Below, in pieces: positions 1 to 8,706 of a DNA stretch of 64,000 nt (the stretch's first letter is position 1; every line of letters starts with the position of its first letter). The translations under genes were made by a program, and so were the position numbers. Origin of the DNA: Pseudomonas iranensis (GTDB lineage: Bacteria; Pseudomonadota; Gammaproteobacteria; Pseudomonadales; Pseudomonadaceae); contig NZ_CP077092.1 of the NCBI RefSeq assembly GCF_014268585.2, forward strand, positions 1,612,001-1,676,000, written 5' to 3'. The notes below the pieces were generated by a model. The model was not told the DNA's origin. It searched no databases and saw only the letters and a list, made by a program, of their open reading frames with translations.

Positions 1-140
1 CTCAGCCTTCCGACGTCGCCTGTGAATCAAGATCAAAAGCGGTACTCGAGCTTGCGCTCATTGTTTTGAGTGGTGAAAAGCGTGTGATCTGCTTTGGATC
101 TGTGTTGGATTCGCCCCTCATCGGAACGCCGCCCGCCCAG

Positions 141-275
141 CCCTCTCCCCGAGGAGAGGGAGCTGATTTGTGTGCTTTTCAAATCCTGAGTTCAACTCGG
201 AATTTCACATCGACGTAACTCGCTCAAACACCTCGGTCAGTTCCCTCTCCCTCCGGGAGAGGGCTAGGGTGAGGG
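141..275. repeat. Palindromic GAGAGGG repeat, two copies
   Basis: Two short inverted repeats built on CCCTCTCC/GGAGAGGG lie at 141-160 and 243-275. The second continues into GGCTAGGGTGAGGGG, and almost the same unit recurs at 55587-55619. This is a short intergenic palindromic repeat family distinct from the GTGGGAGCGAGCC REPs. No gene is convincing between base 1 and the end of the phosphate transporter gene at 398. Confidence 0.6.
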
Positions 276-344
276 GCTCTTGATCTGGCTTTTGCTTTGG
301 CTTTTGATCTTTTGCCCCTTCGGCAGACTTCCTACCCCCAATAA

Positions 345-379
345 CAAAAAAGGCGTGATCCTCACGAATCACGCCTTTT
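345..379 (-). terminator. Intrinsic terminator of the PiT gene
   Basis: The arms AAGGCGTGAT (350-359) and ATCACGCCTT (368-377) form a 10-bp perfect stem with an 8-nt loop. A run of A on the plus strand becomes the U tract for minus-strand transcription. It sits about 20 bp past the stop codon of the phosphate transporter. Confidence 0.85.
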
Positions 380-397
380 CCAATCAACAGCTAACGA

Positions 398-1873
398 TCA
401 ACTACCCAAAGCCTTCGAAGCCAACCAGAACAACCCGGCCGACAGCGCCACGGTCGCCGGCAGGGTCAACACCCAGGCCAGCAGAATAGTCTTCACCGTG
501 CCACCCTGCAGGCCGCTTTTGTTAGCAACCATGGTCCCGGCCACACCCGAAGACAACACATGAGTGGTCGACACTGGCAGGCTGAAGATGTTGGCCATGC
601 CGATCAGACTGGCGGTGGTGATCTGCGCCGACATGCCCTGGGAATAGGTCATGCCTTGCTTGCCGATCTTCTCGCCAATGGTCAGCACTACGCGCTTCCA
701 GCCGACCATGGTGCCCAGGCCCAGTGCCAGGGCGACCGCCAGAATCACCCAGAACGGGGCGTATTCAGTGGTGGTGGTCAGATCTTTGCGCAGCTTGTCG
801 AGGTCAGCCTTTTCACGGGCTTCGAGGCCTGGCAGCTTGCCGACTTTCTTCGCCGTGTCGTCCAGGCAGAGCAGGTAGCGACGCACTTCGATGCGGCTGT
901 CCGACGACAGCGAATGGTAGTCCGCTACACCTTTAAGGGTGTGCAGCAGGGCGGTGATGGTCGGTTCGGTCTGCTGCGGGTTGCAGCGGAATTTTTCCGG
1001 CAGGTCGCCTTCCACGCTCTTGCCCAGGGCTAGGAACTCACCCAGCGAATCGGCGTTGCGCTGGTAGAACTGGCTCAGGTGCAGGGTCGCGTCGCGGGTG
1101 CGTTCGATCTGGTAGGTGGTGCTGTTCAGATCGAGTACGAACTGCGCCGGGACGATACCGATCAGCACCAGCATGATCAGGCCGATGCCTTTCTGGCCAT
1201 CGTTGGAACCGTGCACGAAGCTCACGGCCATGGCCGAGATCACCAGGACCAGGCGGTTCCAGAACGGCGGGTGTTTTTTGTCGTCGATCTTGCGGCGCTG
1301 TTCCGGCGTCTTGTGCATCTTCGACAGCGGGCGCCACCATTTCAGGCCGATCAGCACCAGCGCGGCGATGAGGAAGCCGGCCATCGGCGAGAACACCAGC
1401 GAGGCGCCGATGTCGATCGCTTTCTGCCAGTTCACGCCATCTCTCAACGGAATGTCGTTGATCAGTGCGTTGGCCAGGCCGACACCGAGGATCGAGCCGA
1501 TCAGGGTGTGCGAGCTGGAAGCCGGGATACCGAAGTACCAGGTGCCCAGGTTCCAGGCGATTGCCGCGGCGAGCAACGAGAACACCATCGCCAGGCCATG
1601 GCCGGTGTTCACATTGATCAGCAGTTCAACCGGCAGCAAGTGGACGATGGCATACGCCACGCCAACGCCGCCCAGCAGCACGCCGAGGAAATTGAACACA
1701 CCGGAAAAGAACACCGCCAGGTGTGGCGGCATGGCTTTGGTGTAGATAACAGTGGCTACCGCGTTAGCGGTGTCATGAAATCCATTGATGAACTCGAAGG
1801 CGAGGACAAACGTCAGGGCGAGCAAGAGGCTCACAAGCACCCAAGCATCCAGTCCGCTGAATAAATCGATCAT
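398..1873 (-). CDS. pit: PiT-family inorganic phosphate transporter
   Basis: This 491-residue, highly hydrophobic inner-membrane protein belongs to the PiT family (metal-phosphate:proton symport, low-affinity phosphate uptake). Both halves carry the family signature: GFHDTANAVAT at residues 31-41 and HGSNDGQKG at 221-229. Each half also has a G-P-x-S-[ST]-T/S-H-x-L type motif (GIPASSSHTLIG near 115-126 and LPVSTTHVLSSG near the C terminus). A long soluble loop of about 120 residues after residue 240 separates the halves, as in many bacterial members. It has its own terminator and no same-strand partner close by. The gene symbol follows the family rather than a proven orthologue. Confidence 0.9.
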   Translation of the reverse strand: MIDLFSGLDAWVLVSLLLALTFVLAFEFINGFHDTANAVATVIYTKAMPPHLAVFFSGVFNFLGVLLGGVGVAYAIVHLLPVELLINVNTGHGLAMVFSLLAAAIAWNLGTWYFGIPASSSHTLIGSILGVGLANALINDIPLRDGVNWQKAIDIGASLVFSPMAGFLIAALVLIGLKWWRPLSKMHKTPEQRRKIDDKKHPPFWNRLVLVISAMAVSFVHGSNDGQKGIGLIMLVLIGIVPAQFVLDLNSTTYQIERTRDATLHLSQFYQRNADSLGEFLALGKSVEGDLPEKFRCNPQQTEPTITALLHTLKGVADYHSLSSDSRIEVRRYLLCLDDTAKKVGKLPGLEAREKADLDKLRKDLTTTTEYAPFWVILAVALALGLGTMVGWKRVVLTIGEKIGKQGMTYSQGMSAQITTASLIGMANIFSLPVSTTHVLSSGVAGTMVANKSGLQGGTVKTILLAWVLTLPATVALSAGLFWLASKALGS

Positions 1874-2162
1874 GAAGGTTTTCTGACCCGGTCGTAAGGG
1901 GGCGCGATTATGCCAGAAAAGACAGGAAATCGATGCCCCGTCTGCTCACTGGTCACACCCTTCTTCGATTTAATTTGTTGCAGGGCGTGAAAACCAAGCA
2001 GCACGCAGGGTTTTTCAACTCTTTGATTTTATTGAAAAAAGAAGATTTTTAAGCCAATTTTTCTGATATCTCAAAGGCTCAAACGCTTGTCTGAAATATC
2101 TCTGAAACCTGTGGGACGCTCGTTCATAAGCCGCAGAACAGCGATGCAGCCGCTGCCCGCGG
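1874..2162. other. Intergenic region upstream of pit
   Basis: No gene is visible. The stretch is AT-rich around 1970-2060 (homopolymeric A and T runs), which suits promoter DNA for the leftward transporter gene. A GCCCGC/GCGGGC hairpin lies near 2155-2172, just past the TAA at 2163-2165 that closes the extended frame of the neighbouring small gene. It has no U tract on either strand. Confidence 0.4.
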
Positions 2163-2243
2163 TTAGCGGGCGCGCGAGGTGTCGTCTTCCACCGCGCTGT
2201 GGCTCAGGCGGACGCCGACTTTCGAATGCTCAATCGCCGTGGC
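2163..2243 (-). other. Coding-like in-frame extension beyond a TGA
   Basis: After the TGA at 2244-2246 of the small gene next to it, the same frame stays open for 26 more codons and closes with TAA at 2163-2165. Its third codon positions are strongly G/C rich, like real genes here, and its end reads [13 protein letters not shown]. It has no usable start codon of its own. It looks like the displaced C-terminus of the neighbouring protein, lost through a nonsense change, a sequencing error or a stop that is read through. Confidence 0.4.
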
Positions 2244-2444
2244 TCATGGCTCTTCGGCTTTGAGTTCCTTTTCGATCTTTTCGATTTCCTGCTTGAACAC
2301 CTGATCCTGAACAGTAGGGCGCTTGCGCCATGCCTTGCGTTCCGGTTCCGGCTGAGCGGCGTAGGTGGTGACTTCCCCGCCGTAAACTTCCTTGTAACGT
2401 TGTTCCTGGCGCTCTAGTTCCGCGCGCAGTTCGTCTTTTGTCAC
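2244..2444 (-). CDS. Small conserved hypothetical protein, possibly truncated
   Basis: The predicted product is a 66-residue charged, soluble protein starting at GTG with the sequence [20 protein letters not shown]. It is rich in Glu and Lys, predicted mostly helical, and contains no motif I can name. The GTG start is preferred because the upstream codons read as untranslated leader. The C-terminus ends KELKAEEP at a TGA, but the frame continues for another 26 coding-like codons, so this may be a shortened version of a longer protein of about 92 residues. Function unknown. A small gene at this place, between a phosphate transporter and pcaR, is my recollection of other pseudomonads and was not checked. 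Confidence 0.6.
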   Translation of the reverse strand: MTKDELRAELERQEQRYKEVYGGEVTTYAAQPEPERKAWRKRPTVQDQVFKQEIEKIEKELKAEEP

Positions 2445-2596
2445 GGTGCTACCTGTATGAGTTGAATTGAATATCCGGTGAAACACACTGCAACGAGTCA
2501 ATTGAGCGAGCCCGCCAGTCATCCACAGCCCGATCGGGCGCGGAGACATTGCAGAGGCGATCAAGACTTCCGTGTTACAGGCGGCTACGGCACCAG

Positions 2597-2737
2597 ATAA
2601 AAACTGACGCAGCATCAGTTTCCTGTTTCAGCGAGCGCTGGCGTTGCATGTGTGATGGGCGCCGGGCGCTGGCCGGAGCTGAGACGAAGGACCTCGTTTC
2701 AGCAAGTCGCGGGCTTTTGATTAAAGCGCCGCGACTA
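2597..2737 (-). ncRNA. Candidate structured small RNA, about 140 nt
   Basis: Read on the minus strand, a good sigma-70 promoter is followed at once by three features. Hairpin 1 has arms AGTCGCGG and CCGCGACT (2736-2705), with an extra GCTTT/AAAGC inner stem. Hairpin 2 has arms CTGAAACGA and TCGTCTCAG (2702-2679, one G-U pair). Further GC-rich sequence follows. At 2621-2601 comes a 7-bp stem AAACTGA/TCAGTTT running into UUUUU, a plausible intrinsic terminator. No reading frame with a ribosome site fits. It could be a trans-acting sRNA or a terminated leader of the small gene that begins 150 nt downstream. I do not recognise it as a named Pseudomonas sRNA. Confidence 0.45.
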
Positions 2738-2743
2738 GGGTGC

Positions 2744-2771
2744 ATTATAGCGGCCGATTCGGGAATGACTA
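2744..2771 (-). promoter_or_regulatory. Sigma-70 promoter for the candidate sRNA
   Basis: On the minus strand TAGTCA (2771-2766) is followed after 16 bp by a perfect TATAAT (2749-2744). Initiation is expected near 2737, right where the first hairpin of the candidate RNA starts. Confidence 0.5.
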
Positions 2772-2960
2772 TCTTTGCCAAGTTAAAAACGGTTCTGAAT
2801 GTGTGATGGTTTTGTTGCTGGCAACTTTTGCCGCTAGTTAAGTGTAAAGACAGCGTTATAGAACCGGCGTTCTGTTTTTGGCGTCATTAACTAGAACAAC
2901 TAAGTTGCGAGCAGAATCGCTAAAGCTGCCTCAAGGATGAAGAGGAGAGCGGGGGCTGGA
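2772..2960. other. Intergenic, upstream of pcaR
   Basis: No gene is visible. The stretch is AT-rich compared with its surroundings and lies between the leftward sRNA promoter and the PcaR operator. It probably holds promoter sequence for rightward pcaR, but no clear -35/-10 pair could be assigned. Confidence 0.3.
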
Positions 2961-2992
2961 TTGCGATTATCGGTCGGCGGTTCGATAATCGC
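2961..2992. promoter_or_regulatory. PcaR-type operator upstream of pcaR
   Basis: The words GCGATTATCG (2963-2972) and CGATAATCGC (2983-2992) are exact reverse complements 10 bp apart. The right half, GTTCGATAATCGCCC, matches the PcaR box GTTCGATAATCGCAC known from the P. putida pcaIJ promoter. Here the halves point outward, unlike the two other dyads in this cluster. It lies about 80 bp before the pcaR start and suggests autoregulation. Confidence 0.7.
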
Positions 2993-3074
2993 CCAATGTT
3001 GGCGCCCCGGTGCTTGTGCATCGCGCGGCGAGCCGTTTGACTAGGCATCGATGCGTGCCGGACAAGGACAAGAA

Positions 3075-3917
3075 ATGAACGATCAAATGCGCAACTCCTT
3101 CACCTCGGTGGCGCCGCCCATTGTCGCCTCGCCGGCCAAGCGCATTCAGGCGCTGACCGGTGATCCGGATTTCATGACGTCCCTGGCCCGTGGTCTGGCC
3201 GTGGTGCAGGCGTTTCAGGAACGCAAACGCCACCTGACCATCGCGCAGATAAGTCATCGCACTGAAATCCCTCGCGCCGCCGTGCGCCGTTGCCTGCACA
3301 CGCTGATCAAGCTCGGCTACGCCACCACCGACGGCCGCACCTATTCGCTGCTGCCGAAAGTGCTGACCCTCGGCCACGCCTATCTGTCCTCGACACCGCT
3401 GGCCGTCTCCGCCCAACCGTATCTGGATCGCATGAGCGAGCAACTGCACGAGGCCTGCAACATGGCGACGCTGGAGGGCGATGACATTCTCTATATCGCG
3501 CGTTCGGCGACCACTCAGCGATTGATCTCGGTCGACCTTTCCGTCGGCGGGCGTCTCCCTGCCTATTGCACGTCGATGGGGCGCATTCTGTTGGCCGCGC
3601 TGGACGACACCTCCTTGGGCGAATACCTCGACCACGCCGAACTGGTGGCCAAAACCAGCCGCACCATTCATACCCCCGACGCGTTGCTCGAATGTTTGCA
3701 GCAGGTGCGGCAGCAGGGCTGGTGCATTGTCGATCAGGAACTGGAACAGGGCCTGCGCTCGATCGCTGTGCCGGTGTACGACGCCTCCGGGCAAGTGGTC
3801 GCCGCGCTGAATGTCAGCACCCACGCCGGGCGGGTCAGTCGCGCCGAGCTGGAGCAGCGCTTCTTGCCGGGCCTGCTCAGCGCCAGTCGCGACCTCAGTG
3901 CGCAGTTGTTCGCCTGA
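3075..3917 (+). CDS. pcaR: PcaR, IclR-family regulator of the pca genes
   Basis: This 280-residue IclR-family activator/repressor responds to beta-ketoadipate in the protocatechuate branch. An N-terminal winged helix-turn-helix (about residues 35-95, including TIAQISHRTEIPRAAVRRCL) is followed by the IclR effector domain. That domain carries the typical stretches LSVGGRLPAYCTSMGR and a C-terminal SIAVPVYDASGQVVAALNVS. The ATG at 3075 is chosen over one 24 bp upstream because AAGGACAAG sits before it. It is flanked on both sides by boxes resembling its own binding site and heads the pca cluster. Confidence 0.93.
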   Translation: MNDQMRNSFTSVAPPIVASPAKRIQALTGDPDFMTSLARGLAVVQAFQERKRHLTIAQISHRTEIPRAAVRRCLHTLIKLGYATTDGRTYSLLPKVLTLGHAYLSSTPLAVSAQPYLDRMSEQLHEACNMATLEGDDILYIARSATTQRLISVDLSVGGRLPAYCTSMGRILLAALDDTSLGEYLDHAELVAKTSRTIHTPDALLECLQQVRQQGWCIVDQELEQGLRSIAVPVYDASGQVVAALNVSTHAGRVSRAELEQRFLPGLLSASRDLSAQLFA

Positions 3918-3925
3918 GGAAGCTG

Positions 3926-3957
3926 TTCGATAAACGCACAGTGTTGCGTTTATCGAA
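3926..3957. promoter_or_regulatory. PcaR-type operator between pcaR and pcaK
   Basis: This is a perfect 13-bp inverted repeat, TTCGATAAACGCA (3926-3938) and its complement (3945-3957), separated by 6 bp. GATAA to TTATC spans 26 bp, exactly as in the dyad before pcaI. It begins 8 bp after the pcaR stop. It has no T tract, so it is read as an operator rather than a terminator. Confidence 0.7.
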
Positions 3958-4067
3958 TTGACGCTAAAACCCTCGGATCATTAATGTCGCGGCAGCGTCA
4001 TCCGGCGCTGATGTGAATGAGCTCGCCGGACTGTCGACCCCATAATAATGACAAGAGGCAACTCACC

Positions 4068-4130
4068 ATGCGCTCGCTCCCCGACTGTCTGTATCCCACC
4101 CGTTGTTGCCGGGTTCACCGCAACGCCTGA
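4068..4130 (+). CDS. Possible 20-residue leader peptide before pcaK
   Basis: An ATG at 4068 with AAGAGG about 9 bp upstream opens a 21-codon frame (MRSLPDCLYPTRCCRVHRNA) that stops 80 bp before pcaK. It has a better ribosome site than pcaK itself (TGGA only). It lies between the PcaR operator and the transporter gene and could be a translated leader or chance. There is no family evidence. Confidence 0.2.
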   Translation: MRSLPDCLYPTRCCRVHRNA

Positions 4131-4210
4131 TTACAACCTTCTATTCTTGTGACCGTGCCTTCCTTTGGCCGGCCGCCGTTCGACTGCGTTTTTTGCGTGG
4201 AATAAAAATA

Positions 4211-5557
4211 ATGAACCAGCCTCAGTCCGCTGTGGGTAACTGCCTCGATGTGCAGACCTTCATCAACGCCCAACCGATCTCGCGCTATCAGTGGCGGGTG
4301 GTGATCCTGTGTTTCCTGATCGTATTTCTCGACGGCCTCGACACCGCCGCCATGGGCTTCATCGCCCCGGCGCTGTCGCAAGACTGGGGCATCGACCGCG
4401 CCAGCCTCGGCCCGGTAATGAGTGCCGCGCTGATTGGTATGGTCTTCGGCGCGCTCGGCTCCGGCCCGTTGGCTGACCGCTTCGGGCGCAAGGTTGTCCT
4501 CGTCGGTGCGGTGATTCTGTTCGGCGGCTTCAGCCTGGCCTCGGCGTACAGCACCAACGTCGAACAACTGCTGGTGTTGCGCTTTCTGACCGGTCTCGGT
4601 CTCGGCGCGGGCATGCCCAACGCGACGACGCTGCTCTCGGAATACACACCGGAGCGCAAGAAGTCGCTGCTGGTGACCAGCATGTTCTGCGGCTTCAACC
4701 TCGGCATGGCCGGCGGCGGTTTCATCTCGGCAAAACTGATCCCGGCCTTCGGCTGGCACGCGTTGCTGATGATCGGCGGGATCCTGCCACTGATCCTCGC
4801 GGTAGTGCTGCTGTTCTGGCTGCCGGAATCGGCGCGCTACCTGGTGGTGCGCAACCGTGGCACCGACAAAGTACGCAAGACCCTCGCGCCGATCGACCCG
4901 GTTACCGTCGCCCAGGCTGCGAGCTTCAGCGTGCCGGAACAGAAGACCGTGAAAGCGCGTAATGTCTTTGCGGTGATCTTCTCCGGCACGTACAGCACCG
5001 GCACGCTGCTGTTGTGGCTGACCTATTTCATGGGCCTGGTGATTGTGTACCTGCTGACCAGTTGGCTGCCGACGCTGATGCGCGACAGCGGCGCGAGCAT
5101 GGAGCAGGCCGCGTTCATCGGTGCGTTGTTCCAGTTTGGCGGCGTGTTGAGCGCGGTCGGGGTGGGCTGGGCGATGGATCGCTTCAATCCGCACAAGGTC
5201 ATCGGCATTTTCTACCTGCTGGCCGGGGTGTTTGCCTACGCCGTGGGGCAGAGCCTGGGCAACATCACCTTGCTGGCGACGCTGGTACTGGTGGCGGGCA
5301 TGTGCGTTAACGGCGCGCAATCGGCGATGCCGTCATTGGCAGCACGCTTCTACCCGACTCAAGGTCGCGCGACCGGGGTGTCGTGGATGCTCGGCATCGG
5401 CCGTTTTGGCGCGATTCTCGGCGCATGGATGGGCGCAACCTTGCTCGGCCTGGGCTGGAATTTCGAGCAGGTGCTGACCGCGCTGGTGATCCCGGCCGGT
5501 TTGGCGACGGCGGCGGTGCTGATCAAGGGCATGGTCAGTCATGCGGATGCGACCTGA
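4211..5557 (+). CDS. pcaK: PcaK, 4-hydroxybenzoate/protocatechuate MFS transporter
   Basis: This 448-residue inner-membrane symporter of the aromatic acid:H+ symporter (AAHS) branch of the major facilitator superfamily imports 4-hydroxybenzoate and protocatechuate. Twelve hydrophobic segments are apparent. The first carries the family motif with acidic residues, FLDGLDTAAMGF (about residues 37-48), and the loop between TM2 and TM3 has GPLADRFGRK. Start MNQPQSAVG at 4211 fits the family length; longer forms read through leader sequence. It follows pcaR and precedes pcaIJ, and probably uses the operator at 3926-3957. Confidence 0.92.
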   Translation: MNQPQSAVGNCLDVQTFINAQPISRYQWRVVILCFLIVFLDGLDTAAMGFIAPALSQDWGIDRASLGPVMSAALIGMVFGALGSGPLADRFGRKVVLVGAVILFGGFSLASAYSTNVEQLLVLRFLTGLGLGAGMPNATTLLSEYTPERKKSLLVTSMFCGFNLGMAGGGFISAKLIPAFGWHALLMIGGILPLILAVVLLFWLPESARYLVVRNRGTDKVRKTLAPIDPVTVAQAASFSVPEQKTVKARNVFAVIFSGTYSTGTLLLWLTYFMGLVIVYLLTSWLPTLMRDSGASMEQAAFIGALFQFGGVLSAVGVGWAMDRFNPHKVIGIFYLLAGVFAYAVGQSLGNITLLATLVLVAGMCVNGAQSAMPSLAARFYPTQGRATGVSWMLGIGRFGAILGAWMGATLLGLGWNFEQVLTALVIPAGLATAAVLIKGMVSHADAT

Positions 5558-5568
5558 GGCAGACCCAT

Positions 5569-5679
5569 GATCGTTCCCACGCTCCGCGTGGGAATGCCTC
5601 AACGGACGCTCTGCGTTCGGCTGTACAGGGACGCGGAGCGTCCCGGGCTGCATTCCCACGCGGAGCGTGGGAACGATCA
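5569..5679. repeat. Large palindromic repeat, GATCGTTCCCACGC family
   Basis: GATCGTTCCCACGCTCCGCG at the left end returns as its reverse complement at the right end. An inner GACGCTCTGCG/GCGGAGCGTC pair also lies between them, so the whole 111 bp can fold as one imperfect hairpin. A second copy lies at 32433-32536. It sits between pcaK and the pcaI operator and may end pcaK transcripts. Confidence 0.75.
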
Positions 5680-5697
5680 TTAGGGAAGCAACAATCC

Positions 5698-5732
5698 GTT
5701 CGATAAACGAACACTCAGTCGATTATCGGATT
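5698..5732. promoter_or_regulatory. PcaR-type operator upstream of pcaIJF
   Basis: GTTCGATAAACGAAC (5698-5712) faces GTCGATTATCGGAT (5719-5732). GATAA to TTATC spans 26 bp, the same geometry as the pcaR-pcaK dyad. P. putida pcaIJ is known to be PcaR-controlled through GTTCGATAATCGCAC, so this is the likely operator for the long pcaI operon. Confidence 0.75.
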
Positions 5733-5831
5733 GTTTGGCGAATTTCCCGAGCTTAATCTTCAGTGACTCCGGCGCTGAACCTCGCGCCTTTTTATCACTG
5801 GCGATTCCTTACAAGAACAGGAGCCCGCTCC

Positions 5832-6689
5832 ATGGCTGAGATCCTTTCGCTGCACGACGCGGTGAAGCAATTCGTCAACGACGGCGATACCGTCGCCCTC
5901 GAAGGCTTCACTCACCTGATCCCTACGGCAGCGGGTCATGAAATTATTCGTCAAGGCAAGAAAGATCTGACGCTGGTGCGGATGACGCCTGACCTGATCT
6001 ACGACCAACTGATCGGCGCCGGTTGCGCGCGCAAACTGATTTTCTCCTGGGGCGGCAACCCGGGTGTTGGTTCGCTGCACCGTTTGCGTGACGCGGTCGA
6101 AAAGCAGTGGCCGCACGCGCTGGAAATTGAAGAACACAGCCACGCCGACCTCGCCAACGCCTACGTCGCCGGCGCGTCCGGCCTGCCGTTCGCGGTCCTG
6201 CGTGCCTACGCCGGCTCCGACCTGCCGAAGGTCAATCCGCTGATCAAAACCGTGACCTGCCCGTTCACCGGCGAAGTGTTGGCGGCAGTGCCATCGGTAC
6301 GCCCGGACGTCACCGTGATTCACGCGCAGAAAGCCGACCGCAAAGGCAACGTGTTGCTCTGGGGCATTCTCGGCGTGCAGAAAGAAGCGGCGCTGGCGGC
6401 CAAGCGCTGCATCGTCACCGTGGAAGAAATCGTCGACGACCTCAATGCACCGATGAACGCTTGCGTACTGCCGACCTGGGCCTTGAGCGCGGTCTGCCAT
6501 GTGCCGGGTGGCGCGCATCCGTCCTACGCTCACGGTTACACCGAGCGTGACAATCGTTTCTATCAGGCGTGGGACCCGATCGCTCGCGACCGTGAGACGT
6601 TTACCGCGTGGATCAACGAATACATCCATGGCTGCGCTGACTTCAGCGAATTCCAGGCCAAATTGGCCGCTGCTTCGGAGGCCAAGTAA
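5832..6689 (+). CDS. pcaI: 3-oxoadipate CoA-transferase subunit A
   Basis: This 285-residue alpha subunit of the family I CoA-transferase moves CoA from succinyl-CoA to 3-oxoadipate, the penultimate step of the beta-ketoadipate pathway. It belongs to the long subunit-A type (MAEILSLHDAVKQFVNDGD) with the glycine-rich CoA-binding stretch SWGGNPGVGSLHR. ACAGGAG precedes the ATG at 5832. Its TAA overlaps the ATG of pcaJ (TAATG), giving tight coupling of the two subunits. Confidence 0.93.
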   Translation: MAEILSLHDAVKQFVNDGDTVALEGFTHLIPTAAGHEIIRQGKKDLTLVRMTPDLIYDQLIGAGCARKLIFSWGGNPGVGSLHRLRDAVEKQWPHALEIEEHSHADLANAYVAGASGLPFAVLRAYAGSDLPKVNPLIKTVTCPFTGEVLAAVPSVRPDVTVIHAQKADRKGNVLLWGILGVQKEAALAAKRCIVTVEEIVDDLNAPMNACVLPTWALSAVCHVPGGAHPSYAHGYTERDNRFYQAWDPIARDRETFTAWINEYIHGCADFSEFQAKLAAASEAK

Positions 6690-7464
6690 TGACTTACACC
6701 ACCAATGAAATGATGACCGTCGCGGCGGCCCGGCGCCTGAAGAACGGCTCGGTATGCTTCGTCGGCATCGGCCTGCCATCGAAAGCCGCCAACCTCGCGC
6801 GTCTGACATCATCGCCGGACGTGGTGCTGATTTACGAATCCGGCCCGATTGGCGCCAAGCCGAGCGTGCTGCCGCTGTCGATCGGTGACGGCGAGCTGGC
6901 CGAGACCGCCGACACCGTGGTGCCGACCGGTGAGATTTTTCGCTACTGGTTGCAGGGCGGGCGCATCGACGTCGGTTTCCTCGGCGCCGCCCAGGTCGAC
7001 CGTTTCGGCAACATCAACACCACCGTGGTCGGCGACTACCACGCGCCGAAAGTGCGTCTGCCGGGTGCCGGTGGCGCGCCGGAGATTGCCGGTTCGGCGA
7101 AGAGTGTGTTGATCATCCTTAAACAGTCGGCGCGTTCGTTTGTCGACAAACTCGATTTCATCACCTCGGTCGGTCACGGCGAAGGTGGCGATTCGCGTAA
7201 ACGTTTGGGCCTGCCGGGCGCCGGGCCGGTGGGCATCATCACCGACCTGTGCATCATGGAACCGGAGGAGGGTACCCGCGAATTCGTGGTCACCGCGCTG
7301 CATCCGGGCGTGACCCGCGAGCAAGTGGTCGCCGCCACCGGTTGGGCGATCCGTTTTGCCGACTCCATTGAAACCACCGCTGAGCCGACCGAAGTCGAGC
7401 TGACCGCGCTGCGTGATCTTGAAGCGCGCACCGCCGCCGCCCACGGTCAGGCACCGGGAGAAGC

Positions 7465-7468
<4 letters not shown>
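6689..7468 (+). CDS. pcaJ: 3-oxoadipate CoA-transferase subunit B
   Basis: This 259-residue beta subunit is the partner of PcaI. It holds the catalytic glutamate of family I CoA-transferases in [10 protein letters not shown] (Glu50), which forms the glutamyl-CoA thioester. The end of the gene overlaps the start of pcaF (GCATGATG), so pcaI, pcaJ and pcaF are translationally linked. Confidence 0.93.
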
Positions 7469-8670
<1,202 letters not shown>

Positions 8671-8706
8671 CGCGCTGCGGCACTTACAAGAACTGAGGAA
8701 AGCGAA

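Noticed and set aside
2549..2806. An 85-codon plus-strand frame over the candidate sRNA
   Set aside because: It has no ribosome site, poor codon use and no motif; the promoter and hairpins on the opposite strand explain the region better.
3926..3957. The perfect inverted repeat after pcaR taken as a terminator
   Set aside because: There is no T run, and its sequence matches the PcaR boxes elsewhere in the cluster, so it fits an operator better.
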